Shown in pieces: positions 9,443 through 19,075 of a stretch of 64,000 nt of DNA. A program made the translations under genes and the position numbers. The notes below the pieces were generated by a model, which searched no databases, was not told the DNA's origin, and saw only the letters and a list, made by a program, of their open reading frames with translations. Source of the DNA: JAFMKE01 sp964655225 (GTDB lineage: Bacteria > Bacteroidota > Bacteroidia > Chitinophagales > UBA8649); assembly GCA_964655225.1 (NCBI GenBank), contig CAZZMB010000004.1, positions 16,737 to 80,736 on the forward strand. The letters run 5' to 3'. Within the stretch, counting starts at the first letter, position 1, and every line of letters begins with the position of its first letter.

Positions 9443-9774
9443 ATTTTAATCTCTTTGATAGGATCCCAAAAGTGATTGTCAAAGTTTTGAACTTGCTGAT
9501 TGCTGATTATTATCCCCTCTTCGCTTAGTAACTTTTCCATCAGTTCTGGTGGGAAAAAATGGTGTCTTCCAGTCAACAAACCTTTACGGTTTACCACCCG
9601 ATGGGCAGGCACGGCAGGCTCAACATCATGTGAATTATTCATCGCATACCCGACCATTCTTGCCGCTTTTTTTGCTCCAACAGCGGCTGCAATTGCTCCA
9701 TAGGTAGATACTCGCCCTTCAGGTATCAATCGAACTACAGCATATACTTGATCAAAGAAACTTAAGTCTTTCAT
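9439..9774 (-). CDS. Alkyltransferase-like protein (MGMT family, no catalytic Cys)
   Basis: A 111-residue protein of the MGMT DNA-binding domain family. The helix-turn-helix part reads GRVSTYGAIAAAVG, and the Arg finger region is in KAARMVGYAMN. In true O6-alkylguanine transferases the active site is PCHRV; here it is PAHRV at residues 56-60, so Ala57 replaces the alkyl-accepting Cys. This is the signature of ATL proteins, which bind alkylated bases and hand them to nucleotide excision repair. The uvrA gene at 47210 is in the same window but not linked. Convergent with the M1 peptidase gene. Confidence 0.9.
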   Translation of the reverse strand: MKDLSFFDQVYAVVRLIPEGRVSTYGAIAAAVGAKKAARMVGYAMNNSHDVEPAVPAHRVVNRKGLLTGRHHFFPPELMEKLLSEEGIIISNQQVQNFDNHFWDPIKEIKI

Positions 9775-9801
9775 TGCTTTATATTATTACTCGAGCACAC
9801 A

Positions 9802-10494
9802 CTACTGAAACAAATTAAACTGCACATAATTGATATTCCGTCCATCCTTTATGTGCATCCTCTCATAGAAGGTTTGGATTTCGGTTAGCTCAGGATAAGC
9901 AGTCCCTTTTCTATAGATATCTCGCTCTACAACGTTGTAATCCATTTCCTTGCCGTCTAAAACACCCATGGTGTAATCAAAGAGTAATTCACTATCGGTT
10001 TTAACATGAATAATGGCATCCTTTGAGCAAATTTTCTTATATAAGTCTAAAAATTTAGGGGAAGTTAAGCGGTGCTTTGCATGCCTGTCTTTTGGAAATG
10101 GATCTGAAAAAACAATCCATATTTCCTGCACCTCTCCAGCCTCAAAAAACGCTTCTAAAAGCTCAATCTTTGTTCGCAGGTAGGCAGCATTTTCGAGGTT
10201 TTCTTCCAAAGCATCTTTAGCCCCTTTATGTATTCGAGCTCCCTTAATATCAATACCAATAAAATTTCGATTGGCGTGGCGCTTTGCCAAATTGAAGGTG
10301 TATTCCCCTTTACCACATGCAAGTTCAAGTGTTAACGGATGGTTGTTGTTGAAATGCATCTTCTTCCACTTCCCTTTCAAGTCTATAGAGTCTCCCTTAA
10401 AGTTAACTAAACTGGGATTTTTAAAATCCAAATTTTGATAAAAATTGGGAAAGGATTTTAGTTCCGTAAATCGTTTTAGTTTGTCTTTGCCCAT
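9802..10494 (-). CDS. trmB: tRNA (guanine-N7-)-methyltransferase
   Basis: SAM-dependent enzyme that methylates G46 in the variable loop of tRNA. The SAM-binding motif is LELACGKGEYTFNLA and the family signature FSDPFPKDRHAKHRL is complete. I start it at MGKDKLKRF (ATG ending at 10494), which is the usual Bacteroidota N-terminus; an upstream in-frame ATG at 10527 would add 11 unrelated residues. That gives 230 residues, normal for the family. Its promoter-like TATTTTTG lies about 30 bases upstream. Confidence 0.93.
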   Translation of the reverse strand: MGKDKLKRFTELKSFPNFYQNLDFKNPSLVNFKGDSIDLKGKWKKMHFNNNHPLTLELACGKGEYTFNLAKRHANRNFIGIDIKGARIHKGAKDALEENLENAAYLRTKIELLEAFFEAGEVQEIWIVFSDPFPKDRHAKHRLTSPKFLDLYKKICSKDAIIHVKTDSELLFDYTMGVLDGKEMDYNVVERDIYRKGTAYPELTEIQTFYERMHIKDGRNINYVQFNLFQ

Positions 10495-10524
10495 AATGAT
10501 GTTTATTCTAGTGGATATACTTTG

Positions 10525-10532
10525 CAAAAATA
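10525..10532 (-). promoter_or_regulatory. Putative -7 element of trmB
   Basis: On the minus strand this reads TATTTTTG, an exact match to the Bacteroidota -7 consensus TAnnTTTG. It lies 30 bases before the chosen trmB ATG and overlaps the alternative upstream ATG (10527), which supports the downstream start. No clear TTG -33 element is seen at the expected distance. Confidence 0.5.
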
Positions 10533-10692
10533 CAAGGATTCATTTACTTTCGGCCTAGATAGATAGGCTAATTCTCTTTCACACTAGGCTTTTTTTGTCT
10601 TTTTTTAATCATATGCTTAGAGTATCTTTACAATCTTGAAATTGATGTCTCAAACTATTTTACAGATTAATGCGTTTATAAGAGACTAGAAT

Positions 10693-13600
10693 ATGGTAGT
10701 TAAAAAAATATTTTTTATTTTACTTGGACTCTTTGCTTTAGTCCCTTTTGCTCAAGCCACTCATTTGGTAGGAGGAGAGATGACTTATGTGCGTTTAGCA
10801 GGCAATACGGTTCGGGTAACGTTGACAGTTTATCGAGACAATATCAATGGTCAAGCTGCATTTGATGGGGCTGCGACGCCCAATGCCGCAGATTGTACAA
10901 TAAGTTTTTATGCTGATAATGGGGCATTTTTAGAAGCAATTCAAATTGCTTTGGACAATGTTACATTGGTAAATATTCAATTGCAACCCTGCCAGGAAGA
11001 AATACCCGGAATAGAAACGCAAGAAGGGACTTACGTATTTGATGTTAACTTGAATAGTATAAATGGCTTTAATCCTGCGCAGGGCGTTACGCTAGTTTAT
11101 GGGAGGTGTTGTCGAAATGGTATTATTGACAATTTGAATAATCCTGGGGATCAAGGATTCTCTGCATTGGTCAGGGTTCCGCCATTAGCTATTCAAAATA
11201 GCTCTCCAATATTTAATAGTTTTGAGCAATATTTATGCGTAAATAGGTTCAACCAAATGGATTTTTCTGCCACAGATCCTGACGGTGATTCTTTATACTA
11301 TTTTCTTTGTGACCCTTATTTGGGTTTGGATGACAATGCACCAGCTGCAGATGCTTTCAATTTAAATTTTGGTGGCACCTACATAAACTATGGACCTCCT
11401 TATAACACCATCGCATGGGATGCAGCTGCTGGGTATTCTGCAGTAAATCCTTTGGGCGGTGTAATGGCTTTGAACGGAGCAACGGGAATTTTAGGAGCAA
11501 CACCGCCTACCACAGGAGTTTTTGTGATGGGGGTATGTGTCTCTGAATATAGAAATGGGGTACTCTTGAGTACGGTAAGTAGAGATTTTCAATACCTCGT
11601 GTCTCAATGTGATTTTCCTGATATATTGATCGCAACAGATCCCAATTTAGCGCAAGATTCTGCTACTGGTTTATTTACAATTGATGCGGATTGCAACGAG
11701 GGTATTGTAAATTTTAACTTAGCTAATAATGTGGATATTGTGGGCTACTCTTGGGATTTTGGCGATCCAACTACAGCTTCAGATACATCAAACCTTCAAA
11801 ATCCAAGCTACTTTTATTCAGATACAGGTACATTTATTGTCACCGTAATTGGTTTTGCAGCAGATGGTTGCGCGGATACTTCGCAAGGACTAGTAATCTT
11901 CTATCCTATTTTTGACCCGGGATACACCTACGAAGATTCATGTTTAAATCAAGATGTGGTGTTTATAGATACATCCTTTTCAACGACGGGCAATTTAAAT
12001 TCTTGGACATGGAATTTTGGTGATCCTGGCACTACCCAGGATACCTCTACCAATCGATTTCCCAATTACCAATATACGACTGCGGGTACTTTTACTGCTA
12101 GTTTGATTGTTACTACAGATAAAGGGTGCATCGATACCGTGTACAATAATATTACTATCCATCCCTTACCCGAGCCATCCTTTAGTTTGTCTAATCCGCA
12201 ATGTGAGGGCACGCCGGTGACTTTATCAAATACTTCTCAAATTCAAAGTGGTAATATCCAAAATTATGAATGGGTTCTTGACAGTGTAGTTTTCAATTCA
12301 ACTGACGTCCTATATAATTTTTCCACAGCGGGTGTTTATCCGGTGCAGCTTATTCAAATATCTGACTTAGGGTGTACAGATACCTTACTTCAAAATATTA
12401 CAATTAATGCGCTTCCTACAGCTAATGTTGTGGGCAATTCTCCAATTTGTCCGAATACCAATACACCTATTTTAGCTTCAGGCGGTGTGGATTATCAATG
12501 GACGGCAAACCCCTTACTAAGTGCGGATGACATTGCTAACCCTATTGTAAGCATGCTGGATAACCCAGCAACATTTTATGTTCAGGTAACAGATAGTAAC
12601 CAATGCATAAGCAATGACTCCTTATTTATGGATTTGTTTGCCTTACCTCCTGCAGAAGCGGGACCAGACACATCTGTTTGTTTGAATGCTACGAATGTTA
12701 TATCATTTAATACATCCGTTCAGTTGCAAGCCAGTGGTGGCGTGAACTATGTTTGGGCACCTAATATTGCTTTAACGACAGACACTGCAGCAGTTACGAT
12801 TGCATCACCAGATTCCACTATCACCTATACCGTTACCGTTACAGATACAAACTCTTGTGTCAATATAGATTCGGTCAACGTTGTGGTGCTCAATCCAGCA
12901 TTAGAGCTTGTTTCAGTTGAAGTAGATTCTTTGTGTTTTGGTGACACGGTCTTCGTAGATGTTTTGGATGTTGGAAATGTTACCTCTTACACTTGGTCAC
13001 CGAACCAATTTATAACGGACAATTCAATCAGAGAACCAGGATTCTTCCCGCCTTTAACTCAAGAATATTTTTTAGAAACGATCAACTATTGCTATCTAGA
13101 TCGGGATACGGTGACTATTGAGGTTGTTTCTCCACCAGCTATTGATGCAGGACCTCTCGATTCAATATGTATAGGAGATTCTCCTTATCAGTTGGATGCC
13201 CAACCCAATACCTATGATTTTTATCAATGGTCAACAGTTGATGCAAGCATAAGTGATAATTCTATACCAAATCCAACAGTACAACCAGCGGTAAATGCTT
13301 GGTACTATATTTTTGCAGTAGACACCGTGGGTTCCTTGTCTTGTGAGAGCGAAGACTCTGTCCAAATTCTTGTTTATAATGTGCCGGATTTAGCCTTAAA
13401 TTATCCCGTTAACTATCCTGGCTATATTTGCCAAGGAGATTTACTGGACTTAACCGCTACTTCATTTGATGGGACTCAATACACTTGGACCTCTAATCCC
13501 GTTTCATTAATTACAAATCCTAATAGTTCAGTGGCTACAATATCTCCTGCAGATACGTCCACCTTTTTTAATACAGTGACCAATGTGCATGGTTGCTCTA

Positions 13601-14385
13601 CTTCAGATTCAATAGTTGTGGATGTTCAATTGCCGGTAGTAGCTTCGATTGAGGGAGATACCATCATGTGTGTGGGTTCATATGTAGATCTAGAAGCTGT
13701 TGGAGGATTGTATTATCAATGGCAGCCAGATACTATATTTTCGAATCCTCAGTTTTACCTGACTCAAGCCTCTCCAGATAGCTCTTTGACGGTGAATGTC
13801 ACAGTCAGTAATGATTGCTTTAGTGATGTTGCGACTCACCCAATTATAGTAAGCCAATTACCCACGGTCGATGCCGGACAAGATGTAACCATTATTCGTG
13901 ATGAAACAGGATTTATCAATGGATCAGGTTCTGGTGAACCTTTGTGGTATACTGAAGATAAAACCTTCGATGGACTTATCGATATACCAAGTATATTTAA
14001 TCCGGAAGTTAGTCCACTGAGTACAATAAATTACGTTTTAGAAATTACTGACCCTCTGACAAATTGTGTTAATTATGATACCATGACAGTTTTTGTTGAT
14101 GTGGTAACTTTATTGGCATTCCCGTCAGGTTTCTCACCAAACGGTAATGGAGTTAATGATTTTGCGGGACTAATTAAGTGGCTTAATATTGAAAGATTGG
14201 TATATCTATCCATTTATGATAGATGGGGTGAAGAAGTTTTTAGAACGGATGAATTGTTGGGTTCATGGGATGGAACTTATCGAGGGCGAGATTGCGAAAT
14301 AGGGACATACATGTGGGATATTCGTGCGGTTACCAAAGATCAAGAAGCAATCAATCGCAAGGGGAATATTACATTGATTCGCTAA
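10693..14385 (+). CDS. Large PKD-repeat cell-surface protein with T9SS type B sorting domain
   Basis: A 1230-residue secreted protein. Signal peptide residues 1-22 (ends AQA), then THLVGGEMTYV, a start typical of large Bacteroidota adhesin-like proteins. PKD domains with the WDFGD/WNFGD hallmark lie near residues 345-405 and 428-488, with a weaker third at 495-565. The middle (570-1130) is a run of immunoglobulin-like repeats with recurring Cys, YQW and TDSN-type motifs. The C-terminus (about 1140-1230) is a CHU_C/gliding-motility-associated domain: FSPNGNGVND, YDRWGEEVF, WDGTYRG. That domain directs export and attachment by the type IX secretion system. Likely role: surface adhesion or matrix; ligand unknown. 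Confidence 0.9.
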   Translation: MVVKKIFFILLGLFALVPFAQATHLVGGEMTYVRLAGNTVRVTLTVYRDNINGQAAFDGAATPNAADCTISFYADNGAFLEAIQIALDNVTLVNIQLQPCQEEIPGIETQEGTYVFDVNLNSINGFNPAQGVTLVYGRCCRNGIIDNLNNPGDQGFSALVRVPPLAIQNSSPIFNSFEQYLCVNRFNQMDFSATDPDGDSLYYFLCDPYLGLDDNAPAADAFNLNFGGTYINYGPPYNTIAWDAAAGYSAVNPLGGVMALNGATGILGATPPTTGVFVMGVCVSEYRNGVLLSTVSRDFQYLVSQCDFPDILIATDPNLAQDSATGLFTIDADCNEGIVNFNLANNVDIVGYSWDFGDPTTASDTSNLQNPSYFYSDTGTFIVTVIGFAADGCADTSQGLVIFYPIFDPGYTYEDSCLNQDVVFIDTSFSTTGNLNSWTWNFGDPGTTQDTSTNRFPNYQYTTAGTFTASLIVTTDKGCIDTVYNNITIHPLPEPSFSLSNPQCEGTPVTLSNTSQIQSGNIQNYEWVLDSVVFNSTDVLYNFSTAGVYPVQLIQISDLGCTDTLLQNITINALPTANVVGNSPICPNTNTPILASGGVDYQWTANPLLSADDIANPIVSMLDNPATFYVQVTDSNQCISNDSLFMDLFALPPAEAGPDTSVCLNATNVISFNTSVQLQASGGVNYVWAPNIALTTDTAAVTIASPDSTITYTVTVTDTNSCVNIDSVNVVVLNPALELVSVEVDSLCFGDTVFVDVLDVGNVTSYTWSPNQFITDNSIREPGFFPPLTQEYFLETINYCYLDRDTVTIEVVSPPAIDAGPLDSICIGDSPYQLDAQPNTYDFYQWSTVDASISDNSIPNPTVQPAVNAWYYIFAVDTVGSLSCESEDSVQILVYNVPDLALNYPVNYPGYICQGDLLDLTATSFDGTQYTWTSNPVSLITNPNSSVATISPADTSTFFNTVTNVHGCSTSDSIVVDVQLPVVASIEGDTIMCVGSYVDLEAVGGLYYQWQPDTIFSNPQFYLTQASPDSSLTVNVTVSNDCFSDVATHPIIVSQLPTVDAGQDVTIIRDETGFINGSGSGEPLWYTEDKTFDGLIDIPSIFNPEVSPLSTINYVLEITDPLTNCVNYDTMTVFVDVVTLLAFPSGFSPNGNGVNDFAGLIKWLNIERLVYLSIYDRWGEEVFRTDELLGSWDGTYRGRDCEIGTYMWDIRAVTKDQEAINRKGNITLIR

Positions 14386-14405
14386 ACATTAATACCTTAA
14401 ACAGC

Positions 14406-14747
14406 ATGAGTATCAGATATTTTCTATTGTTAGGATTTGGCAGTCTATGTTTTATAGCATGCCAACCAGATGCTAATCAATCTAGTCCGGTGGATAAAGT
14501 TGAAGAAGTATATGTTTCGATGTCTGGCAGGGCTGTTTACGACATGTATTGTGTGGCTTGTCATGGAGCTAATGGTAAAATGATGTTCTCCGGAGCAAGC
14601 GATCTTTCAATTTCAAAGCTTGATCTCCAAACACGTATTACACAAATCAAGAATGGCAAAGGAGTGATGAACGCCTTTAAAAATATCCTCAATGAAGAGG
14701 AGATAGAAAAAGTTGCGGTTTATGTGGAAGAACTTCGAATAAATTAA
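14406..14747 (+). CDS. Cytochrome c domain lipoprotein
   Basis: A 113-residue lipoprotein with one c-type heme. Signal sequence then lipobox ending at Cys (GSLCFIAC, Cys about residue 19); heme motif CVACH followed by GANGKMMFSGASDL; a distal Met ligand is plausible in KGVMNAF. I choose ATG 14406; the open frame extends back to 14265 but that part overlaps the preceding gene and has no signal peptide. Likely a periplasmic electron carrier anchored to a membrane. The partner is unknown and it is not adjacent to the cox operon. Confidence 0.88.
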   Translation: MSIRYFLLLGFGSLCFIACQPDANQSSPVDKVEEVYVSMSGRAVYDMYCVACHGANGKMMFSGASDLSISKLDLQTRITQIKNGKGVMNAFKNILNEEEIEKVAVYVEELRIN

Positions 14748-14757
14748 TCATATCCAA

Positions 14758-15885
14758 TTGCAAAAGTCAGCAAAAAGTTATTTCGCTATAGGTTTAATGT
14801 CAGGGAGCTCCTTAGACGGTTTAGACATCACTTATTGTAAATATACTAAGGATGTCGGTTCCGAAGGACAAGCAAATTGGTCCTTTGAACTATTGTATGC
14901 TAAAACTGCAGCGCTTAAACATTGGGAATCACAATTAGCTCATGCGGCAGACTATTCCATAGCTGAGCTCGATAAACTTAGTAAAGAATTTGCTGTATAT
15001 ATGGTCGAAGAGCTCGATCATTTCCTCCTTGAATATAAAATTGAGCAGATTGATTTGGTCTCCTCTCATGGGCATACCATTTCTCATCATCCGGAAATTG
15101 GAAAAACTTGCCAAATTGGCGATGGACAAACCATGGCAGATATACTCGGTCAAACTGTTGTAAACAATCTTAGGCAAAGAGATATCGATGAGGGAGGTCA
15201 AGGTGCGCCAATAGTCCCCATAGGCGATAAGCATTTGTTTGGAGAGTATCAGTTCTGTTTAAATATTGGAGGCATTGCAAACATCAGTATCAAATCATTG
15301 AAAGGACTGATTGCGTTTGATGTTTGTTCAGCCAATCAAGTCTTAAATTCCTACGCCTTACAATTAGGCAGTCCTTTCGATAAAGATGGAGAATATGCTA
15401 GGAAAGGGTCAATTAATAATGGCTTGCTGCAAAAACTCAATGCCTTTGAATACTACCAAAAAGTATATCCGAAATCTTTGGATAATTCATATTCAAAAAA
15501 GTTAATTGCTAAGATTAATTCAGTTGAGATTAACCCGCAAAATGCTTTAGCTACCTACACTGAACACATAGCCGTGCAGCTTGCAAAATGTATTGAAACG
15601 TTAAAGAAAAACTTAGGCTTAAATTTCTCCAAAAATACAAGCCTACTTGTGACAGGGGGAGGAGCTTTTAATAGTTTTTTACTTGAACGATGCCAAAGTT
15701 ATCTGTCTGTTGGGTTACATATTCCAAGTGCTGAAATCATCAATTATAAAGAAGCAATAGTTATGGGATTCATAGGGGTACTTAGGCTGCGTGAGGAAGT
15801 AAATGTTCTAGCTTCAGTCACTGGAGCTACTAGGGATACATCTTGTGGGGATATTTATCATCCTAAGTTGAATAAACTTGATTAA
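14758..15885 (+). CDS. anmK: Anhydro-N-acetylmuramic acid kinase
   Basis: Kinase/hydrolase that converts 1,6-anhydro-MurNAc from cell-wall turnover into MurNAc-6-phosphate for recycling. Family hallmarks: IGLMSGSSLDGLDI near the start, SSHGHTISHHP, IGDGQTMAD, NLRQRDIDEGGQGAPIVP, LNIGGIANIS, and VTGGGAFN near the C-terminus. 375 residues, normal length. No ATG precedes the conserved GLMSGSSLDG, so translation most likely begins at the TTG at 14758. It starts 10 bases after the cytochrome c gene. Confidence 0.93.
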   Translation: MQKSAKSYFAIGLMSGSSLDGLDITYCKYTKDVGSEGQANWSFELLYAKTAALKHWESQLAHAADYSIAELDKLSKEFAVYMVEELDHFLLEYKIEQIDLVSSHGHTISHHPEIGKTCQIGDGQTMADILGQTVVNNLRQRDIDEGGQGAPIVPIGDKHLFGEYQFCLNIGGIANISIKSLKGLIAFDVCSANQVLNSYALQLGSPFDKDGEYARKGSINNGLLQKLNAFEYYQKVYPKSLDNSYSKKLIAKINSVEINPQNALATYTEHIAVQLAKCIETLKKNLGLNFSKNTSLLVTGGGAFNSFLLERCQSYLSVGLHIPSAEIINYKEAIVMGFIGVLRLREEVNVLASVTGATRDTSCGDIYHPKLNKLD

Positions 15886-15896
15886 ATTTATACCCT

Positions 15897-16883
15897 ATGA
15901 GTAATAAGATATTGGTAACTGGAGCCACTGGATTTGTCGGTGCAGAGATTGTAAAGCAGCTTGTGAATCAAGGAAAGTCAGTGAAGGCTCTAAAAAGAAA
16001 GACGAGCAATACCCAATTTCTGAAGGATTATGAGGGAAGTTTTGAATGGGTGATAGGAGATGTTAATGATATTCCATCTTTGGAAAGTGCATTTGAGGAT
16101 GTTGACTATGTCTATCATAGTGCAGCGATGATTTCATTCGACCCTGCACAGAAGCACAAAATGTTTAAAGTTAATATTGAGGGCACAGCTAATATGGTTA
16201 ATATATCCCTGGAAAACGGAATAAAGAAGTTCCTTCAAGTAAGTTCTGTTTCTGCTTTTGGCAGATATGATATTAAGCATCCTATCAATGAAGAAACTAA
16301 ATGGTTTGAGCATGATGAGAACACCAATTATGCCATAGCGAAAAATCGAAGTGAACTAGAAGTTTGGAGAGCACAAGAAGAAGGTTTGAATATGGTTATT
16401 GTCAATCCTGCAACAATTTTAGGTTTTGGCGATTGGATGCAGGGCTCATCCCAAATTTTTAAAAACGTATATGATGAGATTAGTTTTTATCCGACTGGAA
16501 TCAATGGATTTGTTGGTCTAGAAGATGTGGCTAAGGCATGTATTCAATTGATGGATAGTGACATTAATGGCGAGCGATTCATCATTTCGGCAGAGAACTT
16601 AGCATTTAAGGAGTTGTTTGAAATGATTGCAAAAGGTTTTGGTACGAAAGTGCCTAGTAAACCAATTTCTCCCTTTCTTCGGGCTATTGGCTGGCGTTTT
16701 TATTGGATGAAATCCAAATTATTGGGACAACAACCCTTGGTGACCAAAGAGACGACATTGTATACTTCTCGAGATTACATTTATGAGAATGATAAGATTA
16801 GAAGGACTCTAGATTTTCAATTTGAGAGCATAAAAGGGGTCGTTCAAAGAACTTGTAAAAAGTATCAAGAGGCACAAATCTAG
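15897..16883 (+). CDS. NAD-dependent epimerase/dehydratase (extended SDR)
   Basis: Extended short-chain dehydrogenase of 328 residues. Nucleotide-binding GATGFVG at residues 9-15, catalytic Tyr145-x3-Lys149 (YAIAK) and a Ser-rich segment before it (LQVSSVSAFG). The build resembles dihydroflavonol reductase/3-beta-HSD-like members; the substrate cannot be told from sequence. It follows anmK by 11 bases and is probably in the same transcript. Confidence 0.87.
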   Translation: MSNKILVTGATGFVGAEIVKQLVNQGKSVKALKRKTSNTQFLKDYEGSFEWVIGDVNDIPSLESAFEDVDYVYHSAAMISFDPAQKHKMFKVNIEGTANMVNISLENGIKKFLQVSSVSAFGRYDIKHPINEETKWFEHDENTNYAIAKNRSELEVWRAQEEGLNMVIVNPATILGFGDWMQGSSQIFKNVYDEISFYPTGINGFVGLEDVAKACIQLMDSDINGERFIISAENLAFKELFEMIAKGFGTKVPSKPISPFLRAIGWRFYWMKSKLLGQQPLVTKETTLYTSRDYIYENDKIRRTLDFQFESIKGVVQRTCKKYQEAQI

Positions 16884-16964
16884 GCGCGTGGGTAGTATGT
16901 CTTGGTTGATAGATATATCTTGAAATTCTTCTAACAAACTATAGCTAAGGCTAAGATGAACGAT

Positions 16965-18617
16965 TTATACCTTCAATCCAAACTCATCAGCTGTATCACT
17001 TGCAATATCATACCCAGCATCATTATGTCTTATCACGCCCATTGCAGGGTCATTATGAAGCACTCTACTTAATCGCTCATGAGCATCTTGTGTCCCGTCC
17101 GCTACGATAACCATACCCGCATGCAAGGAATATCCCATACCTACGCCACCTCCATGATGGAAGCTTACCCAACTCGCACCACCAGCTGTATTGATCAAGG
17201 CATTCAAAATCGGCCAATCAGCAACAGCATCACTACCATCTTTCATGGCTTCTGTTTCTCTATTTGGCGAAGCAACTGAACCCGTATCGAGATGGTCACG
17301 TCCAATGACTAGAGGGGCATCTAACTCACCATTTTTAACCATTTCATTGAAAGCTAAGGCAGCTTTTTCACGCTCTCCCATGGCCAACCAACATATTCTA
17401 GAAGGCAAACCTTGCCAAGCAATTTTTTCTGTAGCCATGTCCAACCAACGCAACAAGCCTTCATTTTCTGGAAAGAGCTCTCGAAGCTTATTATCACATT
17501 TATAAATATCTTCTGGATTACCACTTAAGGCTACAAATCTGAAAGGTCCACTTCCTTTGCAAAATAATGGACGAATGTATGCAGGTACGAATCCAGGAAA
17601 GTCAAATGCATTTAGAACATCTCGACGATCTTTTGCCTGACCTCTTAAATTGTTTCCATAATCGAAGGTTATTGTTCCTCTTTTTTGCAATTCCAACATT
17701 AACTTAACATGATGCGACATGGTGTTCAATGAAAGCTCTTTGTATTTTTCAGGATTAGTTTCCCTTAGCTTAGTGGCATCTTCTACAGACATATCTTCAG
17801 GGAAATAGCCGATTAACTCATCATGAGCAGAGGTTTGATCGGTTAAAGTATCTACTTTAATATCTCTGTCTAGTAATCTTTGTAATAAATCAACAGCATT
17901 GCATACTACTCCTATGGATACAGCCTCTCCATTCTTTTTTGCTTCTAAGGCCATATCGATACCTTCATCGATGTCGGTACTCATTTTATCTAAATAACGA
18001 GTTTCCAGCCTTTTTTTCACACGCCATTCTTCCATTTCGGCTATTAGCGCTACACCTTCATTCATAGTAATTGCTAAGGGTTGTGCGCCGCCCATACCGC
18101 CCAATCCAGCAGTGACATTTAGTTTTCCTTTTAAGGTGGGCACACCAAAATGTTTATTTGCCAAACTAAGATAAGTCTCATAAGTCCCTTGAACTATCCC
18201 TTGTGTACCTATATATATCCAGGATCCCGCGGTCATTTGACCGTACATCATTAATCCCTTTGCTTCCAATTCATTAAAATGCTCCCAATTGGCCCATTTA
18301 CCCACTAAATTAGAGTTAGCAATAATCACTCGCGGCGCATCTTTATGAGAGCGCATGATTCCGACTGGTTTACCACTTTGAACCAACAAGGTTTCGTCAT
18401 TCTCTAATTCCTTAAGGCTTGATAATATTTTTTCAAAGGATTCCCAATTACGTGCGGCTTTACCTCTCCCACCATAAACAATAAGCTCTTCCGGAAGCTC
18501 TGCTACTTCAGGATCTAAGTTGTTTTGAATCATCCGATAGGCAGCTTCTTGCACCCAACCTTTACAGCTTAACTTATTTCCCTTAGGAGATCGCACTACT
18601 CTTGCTTGTGAATTCAT
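16965..18617 (-). CDS. hutU: Urocanate hydratase
   Basis: Converts urocanate to imidazolonepropionate with NAD as prosthetic group, the second step of histidine degradation. 550 residues, normal for bacteria. Conserved stretches include YGGRGKAARNWES, MYGQMTAGSWIYIGTQGI, the NAD-binding GLGGMGGAQP (around residue 170), and C-terminal SWVSFHHGGGVGMG. No other hut genes lie beside it; it is downstream of a GtrA-like gene and an M29 peptidase gene on the same strand, so the rest of the pathway must be elsewhere. Confidence 0.96.
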   Translation of the reverse strand: MNSQARVVRSPKGNKLSCKGWVQEAAYRMIQNNLDPEVAELPEELIVYGGRGKAARNWESFEKILSSLKELENDETLLVQSGKPVGIMRSHKDAPRVIIANSNLVGKWANWEHFNELEAKGLMMYGQMTAGSWIYIGTQGIVQGTYETYLSLANKHFGVPTLKGKLNVTAGLGGMGGAQPLAITMNEGVALIAEMEEWRVKKRLETRYLDKMSTDIDEGIDMALEAKKNGEAVSIGVVCNAVDLLQRLLDRDIKVDTLTDQTSAHDELIGYFPEDMSVEDATKLRETNPEKYKELSLNTMSHHVKLMLELQKRGTITFDYGNNLRGQAKDRRDVLNAFDFPGFVPAYIRPLFCKGSGPFRFVALSGNPEDIYKCDNKLRELFPENEGLLRWLDMATEKIAWQGLPSRICWLAMGEREKAALAFNEMVKNGELDAPLVIGRDHLDTGSVASPNRETEAMKDGSDAVADWPILNALINTAGGASWVSFHHGGGVGMGYSLHAGMVIVADGTQDAHERLSRVLHNDPAMGVIRHNDAGYDIASDTADEFGLKV

Positions 18618-18679
18618 TTAATTGAGATTTATTGGTTTGTTAACGTTATCTATTGTAAACATATCATCATCGGAAATGT

Positions 18680-19063
18680 TTAGGCAAATGTCCAAAGGTA
18701 ATTTGCTGTAAAATTCCATAGCATAAAGAAAATCATAGCGACGACTTTGGCCTTATAAAAGCTTAAGAACTTCCATTTTTCATCTAAAAGATAAATGATG
18801 CCATTTACCATGGCTAGTCCTAATAATGCAATTGAACCAAATTGAATCATCTGCTTCAACCACTGTGGATTACTATCTTGGAATGTCCAGGCTTTATTGA
18901 TGAAAAATCTAAAAATAATTCCTAGGAAAAATCCGAGAGTGTTGGCTGTATACTTTTTTAAAACCAACTTCTCTTTCAAGATCCAAGTGGATAGCATATC
19001 AATGCCGAAACCTATTCCTCCAACTGTAAAGAATTTTAAAAATGTCAGCCAAAAAGCATTCAT
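18680..19063 (-). CDS. GtrA-like membrane protein
   Basis: A 127-residue polytopic protein of the GtrA family with four hydrophobic segments (about 8-28, 38-55, 70-92, 105-125) and the family pattern FxxVGGxGFxID at the N-terminus and FFINKAWTF in the middle. Family members are thought to flip or aid transport of lipid-linked sugars. The bounding genes (M29 peptidase, hutU) give no clue to the substrate. Starts 13 bases after the M29 gene ends. Confidence 0.85.
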   Translation of the reverse strand: MNAFWLTFLKFFTVGGIGFGIDMLSTWILKEKLVLKKYTANTLGFFLGIIFRFFINKAWTFQDSNPQWLKQMIQFGSIALLGLAMVNGIIYLLDEKWKFLSFYKAKVVAMIFFMLWNFTANYLWTFA

Positions 19064-19075
19064 TTAATTTATCCT

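Noticed and set aside
10693..14385. Enzyme function for the 1230-residue PKD protein
   Set aside because: Only structural repeats and a sorting domain are visible; no catalytic motif.
14265..14405. Longer N-terminus for the cytochrome c lipoprotein
   Set aside because: It lies inside the preceding gene's sorting domain, and only the ATG at 14406 gives a lipoprotein signal sequence.
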